Assembly (NCBI RefSeq): GCF_005502745.1
Contig: NZ_SCNL01000001.1
Location: forward strand, 186,001-250,000
Length of the DNA: 64,000 nucleotides
Direction: 5' to 3'
Origin: Sphingomonas sp. 3P27F8
GTDB taxonomy: Bacteria; Pseudomonadota; Alphaproteobacteria; Sphingomonadales; Sphingomonadaceae
The notes below the pieces were generated by a model. The model searched no databases, was not told the origin of the DNA, and saw nothing but the letters and a program-made list of their open reading frames with translations. This document shows positions 19,476 through 28,281 of this stretch, piece after piece. The translations under genes and the position numbers were made by a program. The number at the start of each line of letters is the position of its first letter. The stretch's first letter is position 1.

Positions 19476-22073
19476 ATGACCACCGCCGCCGCACCCACGC
19501 CGATGATGGCGCAATATCTCTCGCTGAAGGGCGAGGCCGGCGATTGCCTGCTGTTCTACCGGATGGGCGATTTCTTCGAGCTGTTCTTCGAGGATGCGAA
19601 GATCGCCAGCGCGGTGCTCGACATCGCGCTGACCGCGCGCGGCGAGCATGATGGCCAGCCGATCCCGATGTGCGGCGTGCCCGTCCACGCCGCTACCGCC
19701 TATCTCCAGCGTCTCATCAAGGCCGGCCACCGCGTCGCCATCGCGGATCAGACCGAATCGCCCGAGGAAGCGCGCAAGGCGCGCGGATCGAAGGCGCTGG
19801 TCAATCGCGCGATCGTCCGTGTCGTTACCGCCGGCACGCTGACCGAGGAGGCGTTGCTCGACGCGCGCGCCACCAACTGGTGCGTCGCCATCGGCGAGGC
19901 GGCGGGCGAGATCGCGCTGGCGGCGGCGGATATCTCCACCGGCCGGTTCGAGGTGATCGCTTGCGCCCCGCAGGCGCTCGATGCCGAGCTGGCGCGGCTG
20001 GCGGCGGCGGAAGTGGTGGCGGCGGAGGGGAGCGAGGCGCCCGCCACCGTCTGGCGCCCACGCGCCGATTTCGACAGTGGCGCCGGCGACGCGCGGATGA
20101 AGCGGCTTTACGGCGTCGCCACGCTCGACGGATTCGGACAGTTCAGCCGCGCGATGCTGGCGGCGGCGGGCGGCCTCGTCGCCTATCTCGATCATACCGC
20201 CAAGGGCGCGCTGCCGTTCCTGCGTCCGCCGCGCGTCTCCAGTGCGAGCGCGGCAATGGCGATCGACGCCGCCACACGCGAGAGCCTCGAACTCACGCAA
20301 ACGAGCTCCGGCGCGCGCAAGGGCAGCCTGCTCGACGCGGTGGACCGCACCGTTACGGGCGCGGGCGCGCGGCTGCTCGCGGCCGATATCGGCGCCCCGC
20401 TGATGAGCCGCACGGCGATCGATGCGCGGCTCGATCTGGTCCAGCTTTTCCATGACGACGGCGCGCTGCGCGAGCGGCTGCGCAGCGCGTTGCGGGCGTT
20501 GCCCGATGTCGGCCGCGCGGTCGGCCGGCTGGCGGCGGGGCGCGGCTCACCCCGCGATCTGGCCCAGCTCCGCGACGGGCTGGATGGCGCATGGATGCTG
20601 GGCGAGATGCTCGACCGGGTGGAGGCGGCCCCGCCCCTTCTCGCCGAACTGGCGCCGCAACTTCGCGGGCATGGCGCGCTCATCGACGTCCTCAAGCGCG
20701 CGATCGTCCCCGCGCCGCCGATCGAGGCCTCGGCGGGCGGCTATATCGCGGCGGGCTATGACGCCGCGCTCGACGATCTGCGCGATGCCGGCGCGGGCGG
20801 CCGCCGCGCGATCGCCGCCCTGGAGGCGCGGTATCGCGCCGACACCGGCACGCAGACGCTCAAGATCCGCCATAACGGCGTGCTCGGCTATCATATCGAG
20901 GTGCCGGCCAAATCAGCCGATGCCCTGATGAAGCCCGATTCCGGCTTCACCCACCGCCAGACGCTGGCCGGCGTCGTACGCTTCAACGCGCCCGATCTGC
21001 ACGAGGTCGCCGCGCGCGTCACGCAGGCCGGGGCGCACGCGCTCGCCGCCGAAGCCGCGCACCGCGAAGAGCTGACCGCACAGGCGCTCGTCCGCTGCGA
21101 GGAGATCGCCGCCACCGCCGATGCGCTCGCCCGGCTGGATGTCGCCGCCGCCGCTGCCGAGCGCGCGGCGGAGGGCGCATGGGCGCGGCCACATCTGGTC
21201 GAGCATCCGTGTTTCGAGGTGTCGGGCGGCCGTCATCCGGTGGTCGAGGCGGCGGTGGCGAAGGCCGGCGAGCGCTTCGTCGCGAATGACTGCGCTTTAT
21301 CCGAAACCTCGCGACTGTGGCTCGTCACCGGCCCCAACATGGGCGGCAAATCCACCTTCCTGCGGCAGAATGCGCTGATCGCAGTGCTGGCGCAGGCCGG
21401 CTGCTACGTTCCCGCGAACAAGGCAACGCTCGGGCTGGTCGATCGCCTGTTCAGCCGCGTCGGCGCGTCGGACAATCTCGCGCGCGGGCGCTCCACCTTC
21501 ATGGTCGAGATGGTCGAGACGGCCGCGATCCTTGCGCAGGCCACGCCACGCAGCTTCGTGATCCTCGACGAGGTGGGACGCGGCACCTCCACCTATGACG
21601 GCCTCGCCATCGCCTGGGCGGTGGTGGAGGCGATCCATGAGGAAAATCGCTGCCGCTGCCTGTTCGCGACGCATTATCACGAGCTCACCCGGCTCGCCGA
21701 ACGCTGCGACGCCCTGAGCCTTCACAATGTTCGCGCGCGGGAATGGAAGGGCGAGCTGGTGCTGCTCCACGAAGTGGCCGATGGCCCGGCTGACCGCAGC
21801 TATGGCCTCGCGGTGGCGCGCCTCGCCGGCATGGCCCCCGCGACCGTGGCACGCGCCAAGGCGGTCCTGGCGAAGCTGGAGGCCGGACGCGCGAAAACGG
21901 GCGGGCTGGCGGCCGGGCTGGATGACTTGCCCCTGTTCGCCGCTTCCCTGCCGGAGCCTGAGCAGGAAGCCGATGCGATCCGGCGCGAAGTGGAGGCGCT
22001 CGACATCGACGCGCTCACCCCGCGCGAGGCGCTCGAGACGCTATACCGGCTGAAGGCACTGGCACGGGAATAG
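19476..22073 (+). CDS. mutS: DNA mismatch repair protein MutS
   Basis: The 865-residue product recognises mismatches and small loops in newly copied DNA. The N-terminal mismatch-binding domain contains FYRMGDFFELF, with the Phe-x-Glu wedge typical of bacterial MutS. Connector, core and clamp domains follow. The ATPase has the Walker A GPNMGGKST (about residue 619), STFMVEM, and DEVGRGTSTYDG. The start at 19476 (MTTAAAPTPMMAQYLSLK) is chosen because homologues start shortly before PMMxQYxxLK. The frame stays open to 19302, but those 58 extra residues are Arg-rich and look non-coding. There is no mutL nearby. Confidence 0.96.
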   Translation: MTTAAAPTPMMAQYLSLKGEAGDCLLFYRMGDFFELFFEDAKIASAVLDIALTARGEHDGQPIPMCGVPVHAATAYLQRLIKAGHRVAIADQTESPEEARKARGSKALVNRAIVRVVTAGTLTEEALLDARATNWCVAIGEAAGEIALAAADISTGRFEVIACAPQALDAELARLAAAEVVAAEGSEAPATVWRPRADFDSGAGDARMKRLYGVATLDGFGQFSRAMLAAAGGLVAYLDHTAKGALPFLRPPRVSSASAAMAIDAATRESLELTQTSSGARKGSLLDAVDRTVTGAGARLLAADIGAPLMSRTAIDARLDLVQLFHDDGALRERLRSALRALPDVGRAVGRLAAGRGSPRDLAQLRDGLDGAWMLGEMLDRVEAAPPLLAELAPQLRGHGALIDVLKRAIVPAPPIEASAGGYIAAGYDAALDDLRDAGAGGRRAIAALEARYRADTGTQTLKIRHNGVLGYHIEVPAKSADALMKPDSGFTHRQTLAGVVRFNAPDLHEVAARVTQAGAHALAAEAAHREELTAQALVRCEEIAATADALARLDVAAAAAERAAEGAWARPHLVEHPCFEVSGGRHPVVEAAVAKAGERFVANDCALSETSRLWLVTGPNMGGKSTFLRQNALIAVLAQAGCYVPANKATLGLVDRLFSRVGASDNLARGRSTFMVEMVETAAILAQATPRSFVILDEVGRGTSTYDGLAIAWAVVEAIHEENRCRCLFATHYHELTRLAERCDALSLHNVRAREWKGELVLLHEVADGPADRSYGLAVARLAGMAPATVARAKAVLAKLEAGRAKTGGLAAGLDDLPLFAASLPEPEQEADAIRREVEALDIDALTPREALETLYRLKALARE

Positions 22074-22078
22074 AAAAA

Positions 22079-22102
22079 GGGCCGTGGATCGCGCCACGGC
22101 CC
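22079..22102 (-). terminator. Intrinsic terminator of the first PEP-CTERM gene
   Basis: A 9-bp perfect stem (GGGCCGTGG with CCACGGCCC) and a 6-base loop are followed, on the minus strand, by a run of five T (complement of 22074-22078). It lies 26 bases beyond the minus-strand stop. In the plus direction, after mutS, it has only CTT behind it, so it may act weakly there too. Confidence 0.8.
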
Positions 22103-22128
22103 CTTCTGTGGTTCGTGTCGCGAGCCGA

Positions 22129-22818
22129 TCAGGCGGCGATGGTGGCAAGCTGTTCGGCCTTGCGGCGACGCATCGCGCCACCGACCACGCCGAAGCCCAG
22201 GATCATCAGCGCCCAGGTGGCAGGCTCCGGCACAGCGCCGCCCGCAGCGCCGGAGCCGAAATTGTCTGCCGCGGCCGCGCCGTAGAAGCCAAGGCCGATT
22301 CCGGTGCCGCCGGGAGTATAGCGATAGTCATACGTGTAGACCTGCTGCGTGCCGCCAGTCGGATCGATCGTCAGCGTCGCGACGGTTCCCACGAATGACG
22401 CGGTGACGTGTGCGGAGGTGAAGGTACTGTTGAGGCTGCTAAAGATACCGGTAGAGTTATTATTGCCGGTATAGAAGCCGTAGGTGTTGAACGCGCCGCC
22501 GCCGTTGTTCTGCACCTTGATGAAATAATTGTCCCCCGCGCCATAGCCGAGCACCGCCGCGATATAGCTGGTGCCGCTGGTCAGCGATGACAGATCGAAG
22601 CTGACGGTGTTGCCCGATCCGCCGTTGAACGTCGCGAGTGACAGGCTTGAACCGGTCGCCTTGCCATCGACGATTGACGAGCTTCCGGACTGCTGGGTCC
22701 AGCCCGAACCGAGCGTCGCGGCGTCGGGACGGTTGAAATCATCGAGCGTCGCCGCGCCTGCTGCGGTGGAAAGCATGGTGGCGGCCGCAAACGCGACGGC
22801 AACAAGATTCTTCTTCAT
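22129..22818 (-). CDS. PEPxxWA-CTERM surface protein (exosortase substrate) 1
   Basis: The 229-residue product has a signal peptide (MKKNLVAVAFAAATMLSTAAGAA) and a mature region rich in Gly, Ser, Thr and Asn, low in charge and probably beta-sandwich. It ends with the sorting signal VPEPATWALMILGFG, a hydrophobic helix, and RRRK. Such C-termini are cut by exosortases in the inner membrane, and the protein is then released to the surface or matrix. The gene has its own terminator and is single. GC content is lower than its surroundings, which is common for Asn/Thr-rich surface proteins. The function of the mature domain is unknown. Confidence 0.9.
   Translation of the reverse strand: MKKNLVAVAFAAATMLSTAAGAATLDDFNRPDAATLGSGWTQQSGSSSIVDGKATGSSLSLATFNGGSGNTVSFDLSSLTSGTSYIAAVLGYGAGDNYFIKVQNNGGGAFNTYGFYTGNNNSTGIFSSLNSTFTSAHVTASFVGTVATLTIDPTGGTQQVYTYDYRYTPGGTGIGLGFYGAAAADNFGSGAAGGAVPEPATWALMILGFGVVGGAMRRRKAEQLATIAA
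22162..22233. repeat. Copy 1 of a 72-bp dispersed repeat encoding the PEP-CTERM tail
   Basis: This segment aligns without gaps to 37795-37866, with 66 identical bases of 72 by direct comparison. It codes for the sorting signal and basic tail of both PEP-CTERM proteins, while the rest of the two genes is unrelated. Confidence 0.8.
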
Positions 22819-22953
22819 CGCTACATTTCCCTGTTGTGACGAGAAGACCGCATAAGCAACTTACGACATGCTTCAAATCGTATACTTGTTGTTAATGATG
22901 CTGGCATTTCCCATATTGACACATGATTACCCTGGCTTAGCAGTCGACCACCA

Positions 22954-23769
22954 TCACCCCAACCCGAACGGCACCACGCAATTCGCTTGCGTATGCCCGA
23001 TCTCGGCATGCCCCAGAAACGGCACCCCCATGTCGCGACACCAGCGCTGCAGCATCGCATCGAGCGGCTCGCCCCATGGCGGGTCATTCTCCTTGACGTC
23101 GCTCACCGCGCCCAGTCGCACCCCGGCGATGCCGCGCAACTGGGTGGCGTTCGCCATCGTGAACAGCATCCGATCGATATTGTAGAGCGGCTCGGACACT
23201 TCCTCGATCAACAGCACATGGTCGGCGAGGTCTGGCAGCCACGGCGTGCCGATCAGGCTGTTGAGTATCGCCAGGTTGAATGCCACCGCTGGTTTGGTGC
23301 CCAGCCCCGGCTCCAGCCCCTGCCGATCGCCGGTCAGCCAGCCCAGGGTGCGCGCGATCGTGCGATCGCCGCCGTCGCGCAGCGCGTCGATCGGCATCGG
23401 CCCATGCGCCGGCCGCCCGATCCGCCGCGCGTAGAGCGCCGCGAGCATGAAGCCCATGTCCGAATAGCCGATATAGGCCTTGCTCCGCGCCGCCGCCGAA
23501 AGCTGCGGCATCGCGGCGGCGAGAATGCGGTTCGAGCCATATCCACCGCGACCAAACCAGATCGCGTCGAACGCGGCGTCGTTGGCGAATTCCACGAACG
23601 CCGCCGCGCGGCGCGCGTCCGGCCCGGCGAAATGGCCGCCGTCGCTTTCAAAACATTGCGGGTGGAAGACGAGATCGACCGCGGGATAGGCGAGCGCCGC
23701 GAATGCCGCGGTGCGCTCGGCGGCAAGTGGATCGAGCGACTTTGCCGGCGAGACGATCCCGATGCGCAC
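22954..23769 (-). CDS. LD-carboxypeptidase family protein (peptidase S66)
   Basis: The product has 271 residues from a GTG start (VRIGIVSPAKSLDP). It carries the S66 features: the N-terminal IGIVSPA, the FGRGGYGSNRIL loop, and the nucleophile-serine motif GYSDMGF. These enzymes remove the terminal D-alanine from murein tetrapeptides in the cytosol (LdcA) or act on related amide bonds. The divergent Mur ligase at 23827 points to murein recycling. The frame continues far upstream through the ligase gene antisense, but only the part from 23769 is protein-like. The start also leaves a plausible 57-bp divergent promoter region. Confidence 0.82.
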   Translation of the reverse strand: MRIGIVSPAKSLDPLAAERTAAFAALAYPAVDLVFHPQCFESDGGHFAGPDARRAAAFVEFANDAAFDAIWFGRGGYGSNRILAAAMPQLSAAARSKAYIGYSDMGFMLAALYARRIGRPAHGPMPIDALRDGGDRTIARTLGWLTGDRQGLEPGLGTKPAVAFNLAILNSLIGTPWLPDLADHVLLIEEVSEPLYNIDRMLFTMANATQLRGIAGVRLGAVSDVKENDPPWGEPLDAMLQRWCRDMGVPFLGHAEIGHTQANCVVPFGLG

Positions 23770-23826
23770 TGATCCAAAACCCCGCTGACGGTTGAGCCAA
23801 TTCCCGATCCGGGATAGCGCCGCACG

Positions 23827-25233
23827 ATGCACGACGCCAACCTCGCAGCCACGCGTTACTTCCTCGTCGGGATCGGCGGATCGGGCATGATGCCCCTCGC
23901 GATGATCCTCGCGGGCCGTGGGGCAAGCGTCGCCGGATCGGATCGCTCGCTCGATCAGGGGCGCGTGCCCGCCAAGTTCGACGCGCTGAAGGCGCTGGGG
24001 ATCGCGCTGCACCCGCAGGACGGATCGGGGATCACCACGCCCGACCAGATCGTCGTCGCCTCGGCGGCGGTGGAGGCGACGGTGGCCGATATCGTCGCGG
24101 CGGAGCGGCTCGGCTGCCGGCGCCTGTCGCGCGCGGCGCTGAACGCGCGGCTGTTCAACGAAAGCGCGCTGCCGATCGGCGTCGCCGGCACCTCTGGCAA
24201 ATCGACCGTCACCGGAATGATCGCGACGATCCTGCACGCGGCCGGGAGAGATCCCACGGTGATGAACGGCGCGGTGATGAAGGATTTCGCCGCGCCCGAT
24301 CGCCCCTTCGCCAGCGCCTTGGTCGGCGCCGGGGATGCCTATGTCAGCGAGGTGGACGAGAGCGACGGATCGATCGCGCTCTATGCGCCGCGCATCGCGG
24401 TGCTCAACAACGTCAGCCTCGATCACAAGTCGCTGGACGAGCTCAACCAGTTGTTCGGCGATTTCATCGGCAAGGCGGCGCACGCGATCGTCAACATCGA
24501 CAATCCCGACGCGGCGACGCTCGCCCTCGCCGTGCCACGCGGGCGGGTGACCAGCTTCGGTATCGCGCACGATGCCGATCTGCGCGCCACCGATATCGTC
24601 GAGGAGCCGTTCGCGGTGCGCTTCATGCTGGGCGGCGCGCCGGTCCGGCTTGCGGTGCCGGGGCGGCATAACGTGTCGAACGCGCTCGCGGCGATCGGCG
24701 CGGCGATGGCGGCGGGGGTGACGCTGGAACAGGCGATCGCCGGGGTCGAGCGCTTCACCGGGCTCAAGCGCCGCTTCGATCTGGTCGGGCAGGCGGGCGG
24801 CGTCGCGGTGATCGACGATTTCGGGCACAACCCGGACAAGATCGCCGCAACGCTCGATACGCTTCACGCCTTCCCCGGCCGATTGCTGGCGCTGTTCCAG
24901 CCGCATGGCTACGGCCCGCTGAAGGTGATGCGGCGCGAACTGGTGGCGATGTTCGCGGAGAAGCTGGCCCCGGGCGATCACCTGGTGCTGCCCGATCCCG
25001 TCTATCAGGGCGGCACCGTCAATCGCGAGGTGACGAGCGCGGATATCGTTCGCGATATCGCGCAGGCCGGTGCCGATGCGCGCCATATCGCGGATCGCGA
25101 CGCGGCGGCGGCGCATCTTGTGGCCACGGCGCGTCCGGGCGACCGCATCGTGGTGATGGGTGCGCGCGATGATACGCTGCCGCTGCTCGCGGCGAGGATG
25201 GTGGAGGCGCTGGCTGCTCACAAAGCCGGTTGA
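23827..25233 (+). CDS. Mur ligase family protein (MurC/Mpl-like)
   Basis: The 468-residue product has the three-domain ATP-dependent Mur ligase layout. An N-terminal Rossmann part (YFLVGIGGSGMMPLA, GSD) binds the UDP sugar. The central P-loop is GVAGTSGKSTVTGM, where MurC normally has GTHGKT. NVSLDHKSLDE and the C-terminal domain (DDFGHNPDKIAATL) complete the active site. Placement beside an LD-carboxypeptidase suggests the recycling ligase Mpl, which rejoins tripeptide to UDP-MurNAc, and not the biosynthetic MurC of the division cluster. The exact substrate cannot be fixed from sequence. It is probably followed by its own promoter-separated hydrolase gene. Confidence 0.75.
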   Translation: MHDANLAATRYFLVGIGGSGMMPLAMILAGRGASVAGSDRSLDQGRVPAKFDALKALGIALHPQDGSGITTPDQIVVASAAVEATVADIVAAERLGCRRLSRAALNARLFNESALPIGVAGTSGKSTVTGMIATILHAAGRDPTVMNGAVMKDFAAPDRPFASALVGAGDAYVSEVDESDGSIALYAPRIAVLNNVSLDHKSLDELNQLFGDFIGKAAHAIVNIDNPDAATLALAVPRGRVTSFGIAHDADLRATDIVEEPFAVRFMLGGAPVRLAVPGRHNVSNALAAIGAAMAAGVTLEQAIAGVERFTGLKRRFDLVGQAGGVAVIDDFGHNPDKIAATLDTLHAFPGRLLALFQPHGYGPLKVMRRELVAMFAEKLAPGDHLVLPDPVYQGGTVNREVTSADIVRDIAQAGADARHIADRDAAAAHLVATARPGDRIVVMGARDDTLPLLAARMVEALAAHKAG

Positions 25234-25317
25234 CCTGCAATCCTGGCACCGCTTGATCGGCTGTATGACGAGCGGGGCGGGTAGCGCTTCCCATGCCCGC
25301 ATCCTAGATACGCCGTC

Positions 25318-26022
25318 ATGCGCCCTCGTCTCGCTTTCCGCCACACTCCGGGCACCGGCCCGACCGTGATCTTCCTGCCCGGCTACGCCTCCGACATGGA
25401 AGGAACGAAGGCGGTTGCGCTGGAACATTGGGCAAAGGCGCGCGGACAGGCATATCTCCGTTTCGATTATGGCGGCTGCGGCGCGAGCGAAGGCACGTTC
25501 GAGGAGCAATCCTTCGCCGACTGGCGCGACGATGCGCTGGCGATGATCGACGAGGTGGCGCATGGCCCGGTGGTGCTGGTCGGCTCCTCGCTCGGCGGCT
25601 GGATCATGCTCTCCGTCGCGAAGTTGCGGCCCGATCGAGTCGTCGGTTGCGTCGGCATCGCGCCCGCGCCGGATTTCACCGATTGGGGCTTTTCCACCGA
25701 CGAGAAGATGCGCCTGCTTCAGGAAGGGCGGATCCGGCGCGCCAATCCCTACGGCCCCGAACCGACCGTCTATACCGCCCGCTTCTGGCAGTCGGGCGAG
25801 GCCAACCGCCTGATGTTCGGCGAAATACCGATCGATTGCCCGGTGCGGCTGGTGCAGGGGCAGCGCGATCCCGACGTGCCGTGGCACCGCGCAGGGCGGC
25901 TGGCGGAACTGCTCCGTTCAGCCGACGTGCAGACCGTGCTCATCAAGGATGGCGACCACCGCCTGTCGCGCGATGGCGATATCGCGCTGATCGTTCGCGC
26001 GGTGGAGGAAGTGCTCGGATGA
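25318..26022 (+). CDS. Alpha/beta hydrolase
   Basis: The product has 234 residues with a compact alpha/beta hydrolase core. The nucleophile elbow is GSSLGGWI (Ser about residue 90), the oxyanion segment is FLPGYASDMEGTKA, the acid is probably in QGQRDPDVPW, and the catalytic His is in DGDHRLSR. It resembles the palmitoyl-thioesterase/BAAT-like small hydrolases often found in sphingomonads. Substrate unknown. Its stop overlaps the next ATG (ATGA), so it heads an operon that runs on to gloB. Confidence 0.85.
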   Translation: MRPRLAFRHTPGTGPTVIFLPGYASDMEGTKAVALEHWAKARGQAYLRFDYGGCGASEGTFEEQSFADWRDDALAMIDEVAHGPVVLVGSSLGGWIMLSVAKLRPDRVVGCVGIAPAPDFTDWGFSTDEKMRLLQEGRIRRANPYGPEPTVYTARFWQSGEANRLMFGEIPIDCPVRLVQGQRDPDVPWHRAGRLAELLRSADVQTVLIKDGDHRLSRDGDIALIVRAVEEVLG

Positions 26023-26744
26023 TCGCGATGCTCGCGCTGCTGCTCGCCGCCGACGATCCGGCCACGCGTTGCCTGCCGCTGTCGCGCGCCGATCCGGTCG
26101 CGGCGGAGCGGATGGCGGAACGCTGGTCGCTTTCCGGCGGGGCGGCGAAGGCGAAGCAGTGCCTCGGCCTAGCGCTCACCGAACAGGGGCGGTTCGGCGA
26201 GGCGGCGGCGGCCTTTGCCGATGCCGCGAGACAGGCGGAAGCGGCGCACGATACGATGGCCGCGACCTACTGGGCTGAGGCCGGCAATGCCGAACTCGCG
26301 GCGAACCAGCCCGCCAGGGCGCGCACCGCGCTCGATGCGGCGCTCGCGGCCGGAACGTTGCAGGGAATGGAGCGCGGCGAGGCGCATCTCGATCGTGCCC
26401 GCGCGCTGGTCGCCGTCGGCGATCTGGCGGCGGCGCGCACCGATCTTGACGACGCCACGCGCGACGCGGCGGACGATCCGCTGGCCTGGCTGCTCTCCGC
26501 CACGCTCGCGCGCCGAACGAACGATCTGCCGCACGCCAGGCTCGCCATCGCGGAGGCGCTCAAGCGCTCGCCGGATGATGCGCAGGTGCAGCTCGAGGCC
26601 GGCAACATCGCCGCGCTTTCGGGCGATGCCGCCGGCGCCAGAACCGCATGGAACGCGGCGCACCGGATCGCCCCCACCGCCCCGGCGGGGGTTGCGGCGG
26701 CGCAGGCGCTGGCCCAGTTTGAGGGCGAAAAGCCCGCGAAATGA
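26019..26744 (+). CDS. Tetratricopeptide-repeat protein, exported
   Basis: The 241-residue product starts at the ATG that overlaps the upstream stop. A short hydrophobic N-terminus (MIAMLALLLAADD) may be a signal peptide. The rest consists of Ala-rich helical pairs with TPR spacing (LGLALTEQGRFGEAAAAFADAAR, AWLLSATLARRTNDLPHARLAIAEALKR is the clearest repeat near residue 155). Such proteins act as scaffolds; no partner is evident. It overlaps by four bases a possible earlier start of the glyoxalase gene, so translation is likely coupled along the operon. Confidence 0.78.
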   Translation: MIAMLALLLAADDPATRCLPLSRADPVAAERMAERWSLSGGAAKAKQCLGLALTEQGRFGEAAAAFADAARQAEAAHDTMAATYWAEAGNAELAANQPARARTALDAALAAGTLQGMERGEAHLDRARALVAVGDLAAARTDLDDATRDAADDPLAWLLSATLARRTNDLPHARLAIAEALKRSPDDAQVQLEAGNIAALSGDAAGARTAWNAAHRIAPTAPAGVAAAQALAQFEGEKPAK

Positions 26745-26767
26745 CCCCACCGCAACGGGAGCCGAGC

Positions 26768-27217
26768 ATGAAATATCTCCACACGATGATCCGCGTGAGC
26801 GATCCCGACAGGACGATCGCCTTCCTCGAGGTGCTCGGGCTGAAGGAGGTTAGGCGGATGGAGAATGCCGCCGGGCGCTTCACGCTCATCTTCCTTGCCG
26901 CGCCCGGAGACCTGAACGCCCCCGGCGAGCGCGCCGAGGCGGAGGTTGAGCTGACCTACAACTGGCCGACCGAGGGCGAAGCGCCGGAAACCTATACCGG
27001 CGGCCGGAATTTCGGCCATCTCGCCTATCGTGTCGATGATATCTACGCCACCTGCGAGCGGCTGATGGCGGCAGGCTATACGATCCACCGCCCGCCGCGT
27101 GACGGCCACATGGCGTTCGTGAAAACGCCCGACGGTATCTCGATCGAGCTGTTGCAGGAAGGCGTGCTGCCGCCGCAGGAGCCGTGGGCATCGATGGCCA
27201 ATACCGGAACTTGGTAA
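26768..27217 (+). CDS. gloA: Lactoylglutathione lyase (glyoxalase I)
   Basis: The product has 149 residues and converts the methylglyoxal-glutathione hemithioacetal to S-lactoylglutathione. It has the VOC fold with the metal ligands expected for Ni-type bacterial enzymes: His in KYLHTMIRV, Glu in EVELTYNW, His in FGHLAYRV and Glu in SIELLQ. The start at 26768 follows GGGAG and matches the family's MxxLHTMIRV opening. An ATG at 26741 overlapping the TPR stop would add nine residues. gloB lies two genes downstream, so both steps of the pathway share a transcript. Confidence 0.95.
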   Translation: MKYLHTMIRVSDPDRTIAFLEVLGLKEVRRMENAAGRFTLIFLAAPGDLNAPGERAEAEVELTYNWPTEGEAPETYTGGRNFGHLAYRVDDIYATCERLMAAGYTIHRPPRDGHMAFVKTPDGISIELLQEGVLPPQEPWASMANTGTW

Positions 27218-27222
27218 TCCCC

Positions 27223-28281
27223 ATGCGCGCGTCGGACGATTTCTTCACCTCGCTCGGCGCGCGCTGGCCCGTCATTCAGGCGCCGATGGCGAATTTCGCC
27301 GATTCGGCGCTTGCGATCGCCACGATCCGGGGCGGCGGGGTGGGATCGCTCGCCGGCGCGATGTTCGCGCCGGACCGCTTACTGGCCGAAGTGGCCACGG
27401 TGCGCGCCGCGGCGCCGGGTCCGCTCAACCTCAATTTCTTCTGTCACGCGCCCCCGCCCGACACCGACGAGAGCGCCTGGCGCGCCACACTCGCGCCATT
27501 CTACGCGCAAGAGGGCGTGCGCGATGACCCGGCGACCACGCCCGTGCGTCGCGCGTTCGATGCCGATGCCGCCCGTATCATCGAGGAGGTCAGGCCGGAG
27601 ATCGTCAGCTTCCATTTCGGATTGCCTGATCCCGCGCTGCTCGCCCGCGTCCGCGCGACCGGCGCGCGGGTGACCGGCAACGCCACCACCGTTGCCGAGG
27701 CGCGCTGGCTGGTGGCGGCGGGCTGCGATGCGATCATCGCGCAAGGATTCGAGGCCGGTGGCCATGCGGGCTACTTTCTCGCCGATCATCGCCCGGTCGG
27801 CACGTTCGCGCTGGTCCCGCAGATCGTCGACGCGGTGGGCGTGCCGGTGATCGCCGCCGGGGGGATCGCCGATGCGCGCGGCGCGGCGGCCGCAATCGCG
27901 CTGGGCGCGTCCGGGCTTCAAGCCGGCACCGCCTATCTGCTCACCCGCGAGAGCAACGCCAGCCCCGTGCATCGCGCCGCGCTGGCGGCGGCGGGGAGCG
28001 AGGGCAGCGTTTTCACCAACGTCTTTTCCGGCCGGCTCGCGCGTGGCCTGCGCAACCGCCTGATCGACGCGATCGGCCCGGTGAACTCGTCGGCCCCACC
28101 CTTTCCGCTCGCCGGCAGCGCGATCGCGCCGCTCCGCGCCAGCGCGGAGGCCGATGGCCGCGGGGATTATTCGCCGCTGTGGGCAGGGCAGGCCGCCCCG
28201 CTCGCGCACATCCGCAGCGCCGCCGACCTCACCGAAATGCTGGGCGCCGCTGCGCTCGCCGCCCGAAGGAGCCTTGCATGA
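27223..28281 (+). CDS. Nitronate monooxygenase (2-nitropropane dioxygenase family)
   Basis: The 352-residue product is a FMN-dependent TIM-barrel flavoprotein that oxidises alkyl nitronates. It shows the opening WPVIQAPMANF, the flavin-binding GCDAIIAQGFEAGGHAG with the catalytic His, and PVIAAGGIADARGAAAAIALGASGLQ around the phosphate site. The start at 27223 lies five bases after the gloA stop. It overlaps gloB by ATGA. Its place between the two glyoxalase genes suggests a common detoxification role, which is an inference. Confidence 0.9.
   Translation: MRASDDFFTSLGARWPVIQAPMANFADSALAIATIRGGGVGSLAGAMFAPDRLLAEVATVRAAAPGPLNLNFFCHAPPPDTDESAWRATLAPFYAQEGVRDDPATTPVRRAFDADAARIIEEVRPEIVSFHFGLPDPALLARVRATGARVTGNATTVAEARWLVAAGCDAIIAQGFEAGGHAGYFLADHRPVGTFALVPQIVDAVGVPVIAAGGIADARGAAAAIALGASGLQAGTAYLLTRESNASPVHRAALAAAGSEGSVFTNVFSGRLARGLRNRLIDAIGPVNSSAPPFPLAGSAIAPLRASAEADGRGDYSPLWAGQAAPLAHIRSAADLTEMLGAAALAARRSLA

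Noticed and set aside
22819..22953. AT-rich gap before the first PEP-CTERM gene considered for a sigma-54 promoter
   Set aside because: No convincing GG-N10-GC element with correct spacing was visible, so no promoter is annotated.
22954..25887. A 977-codon open frame on the minus strand covering the LD-carboxypeptidase and running antisense through the Mur ligase gene
   Set aside because: Only the last 271 residues look like a protein. The rest is Arg/His/Asp-rich shadow sequence typical of antisense frames in GC-rich genes, and the Mur ligase on the plus strand is clearly real.
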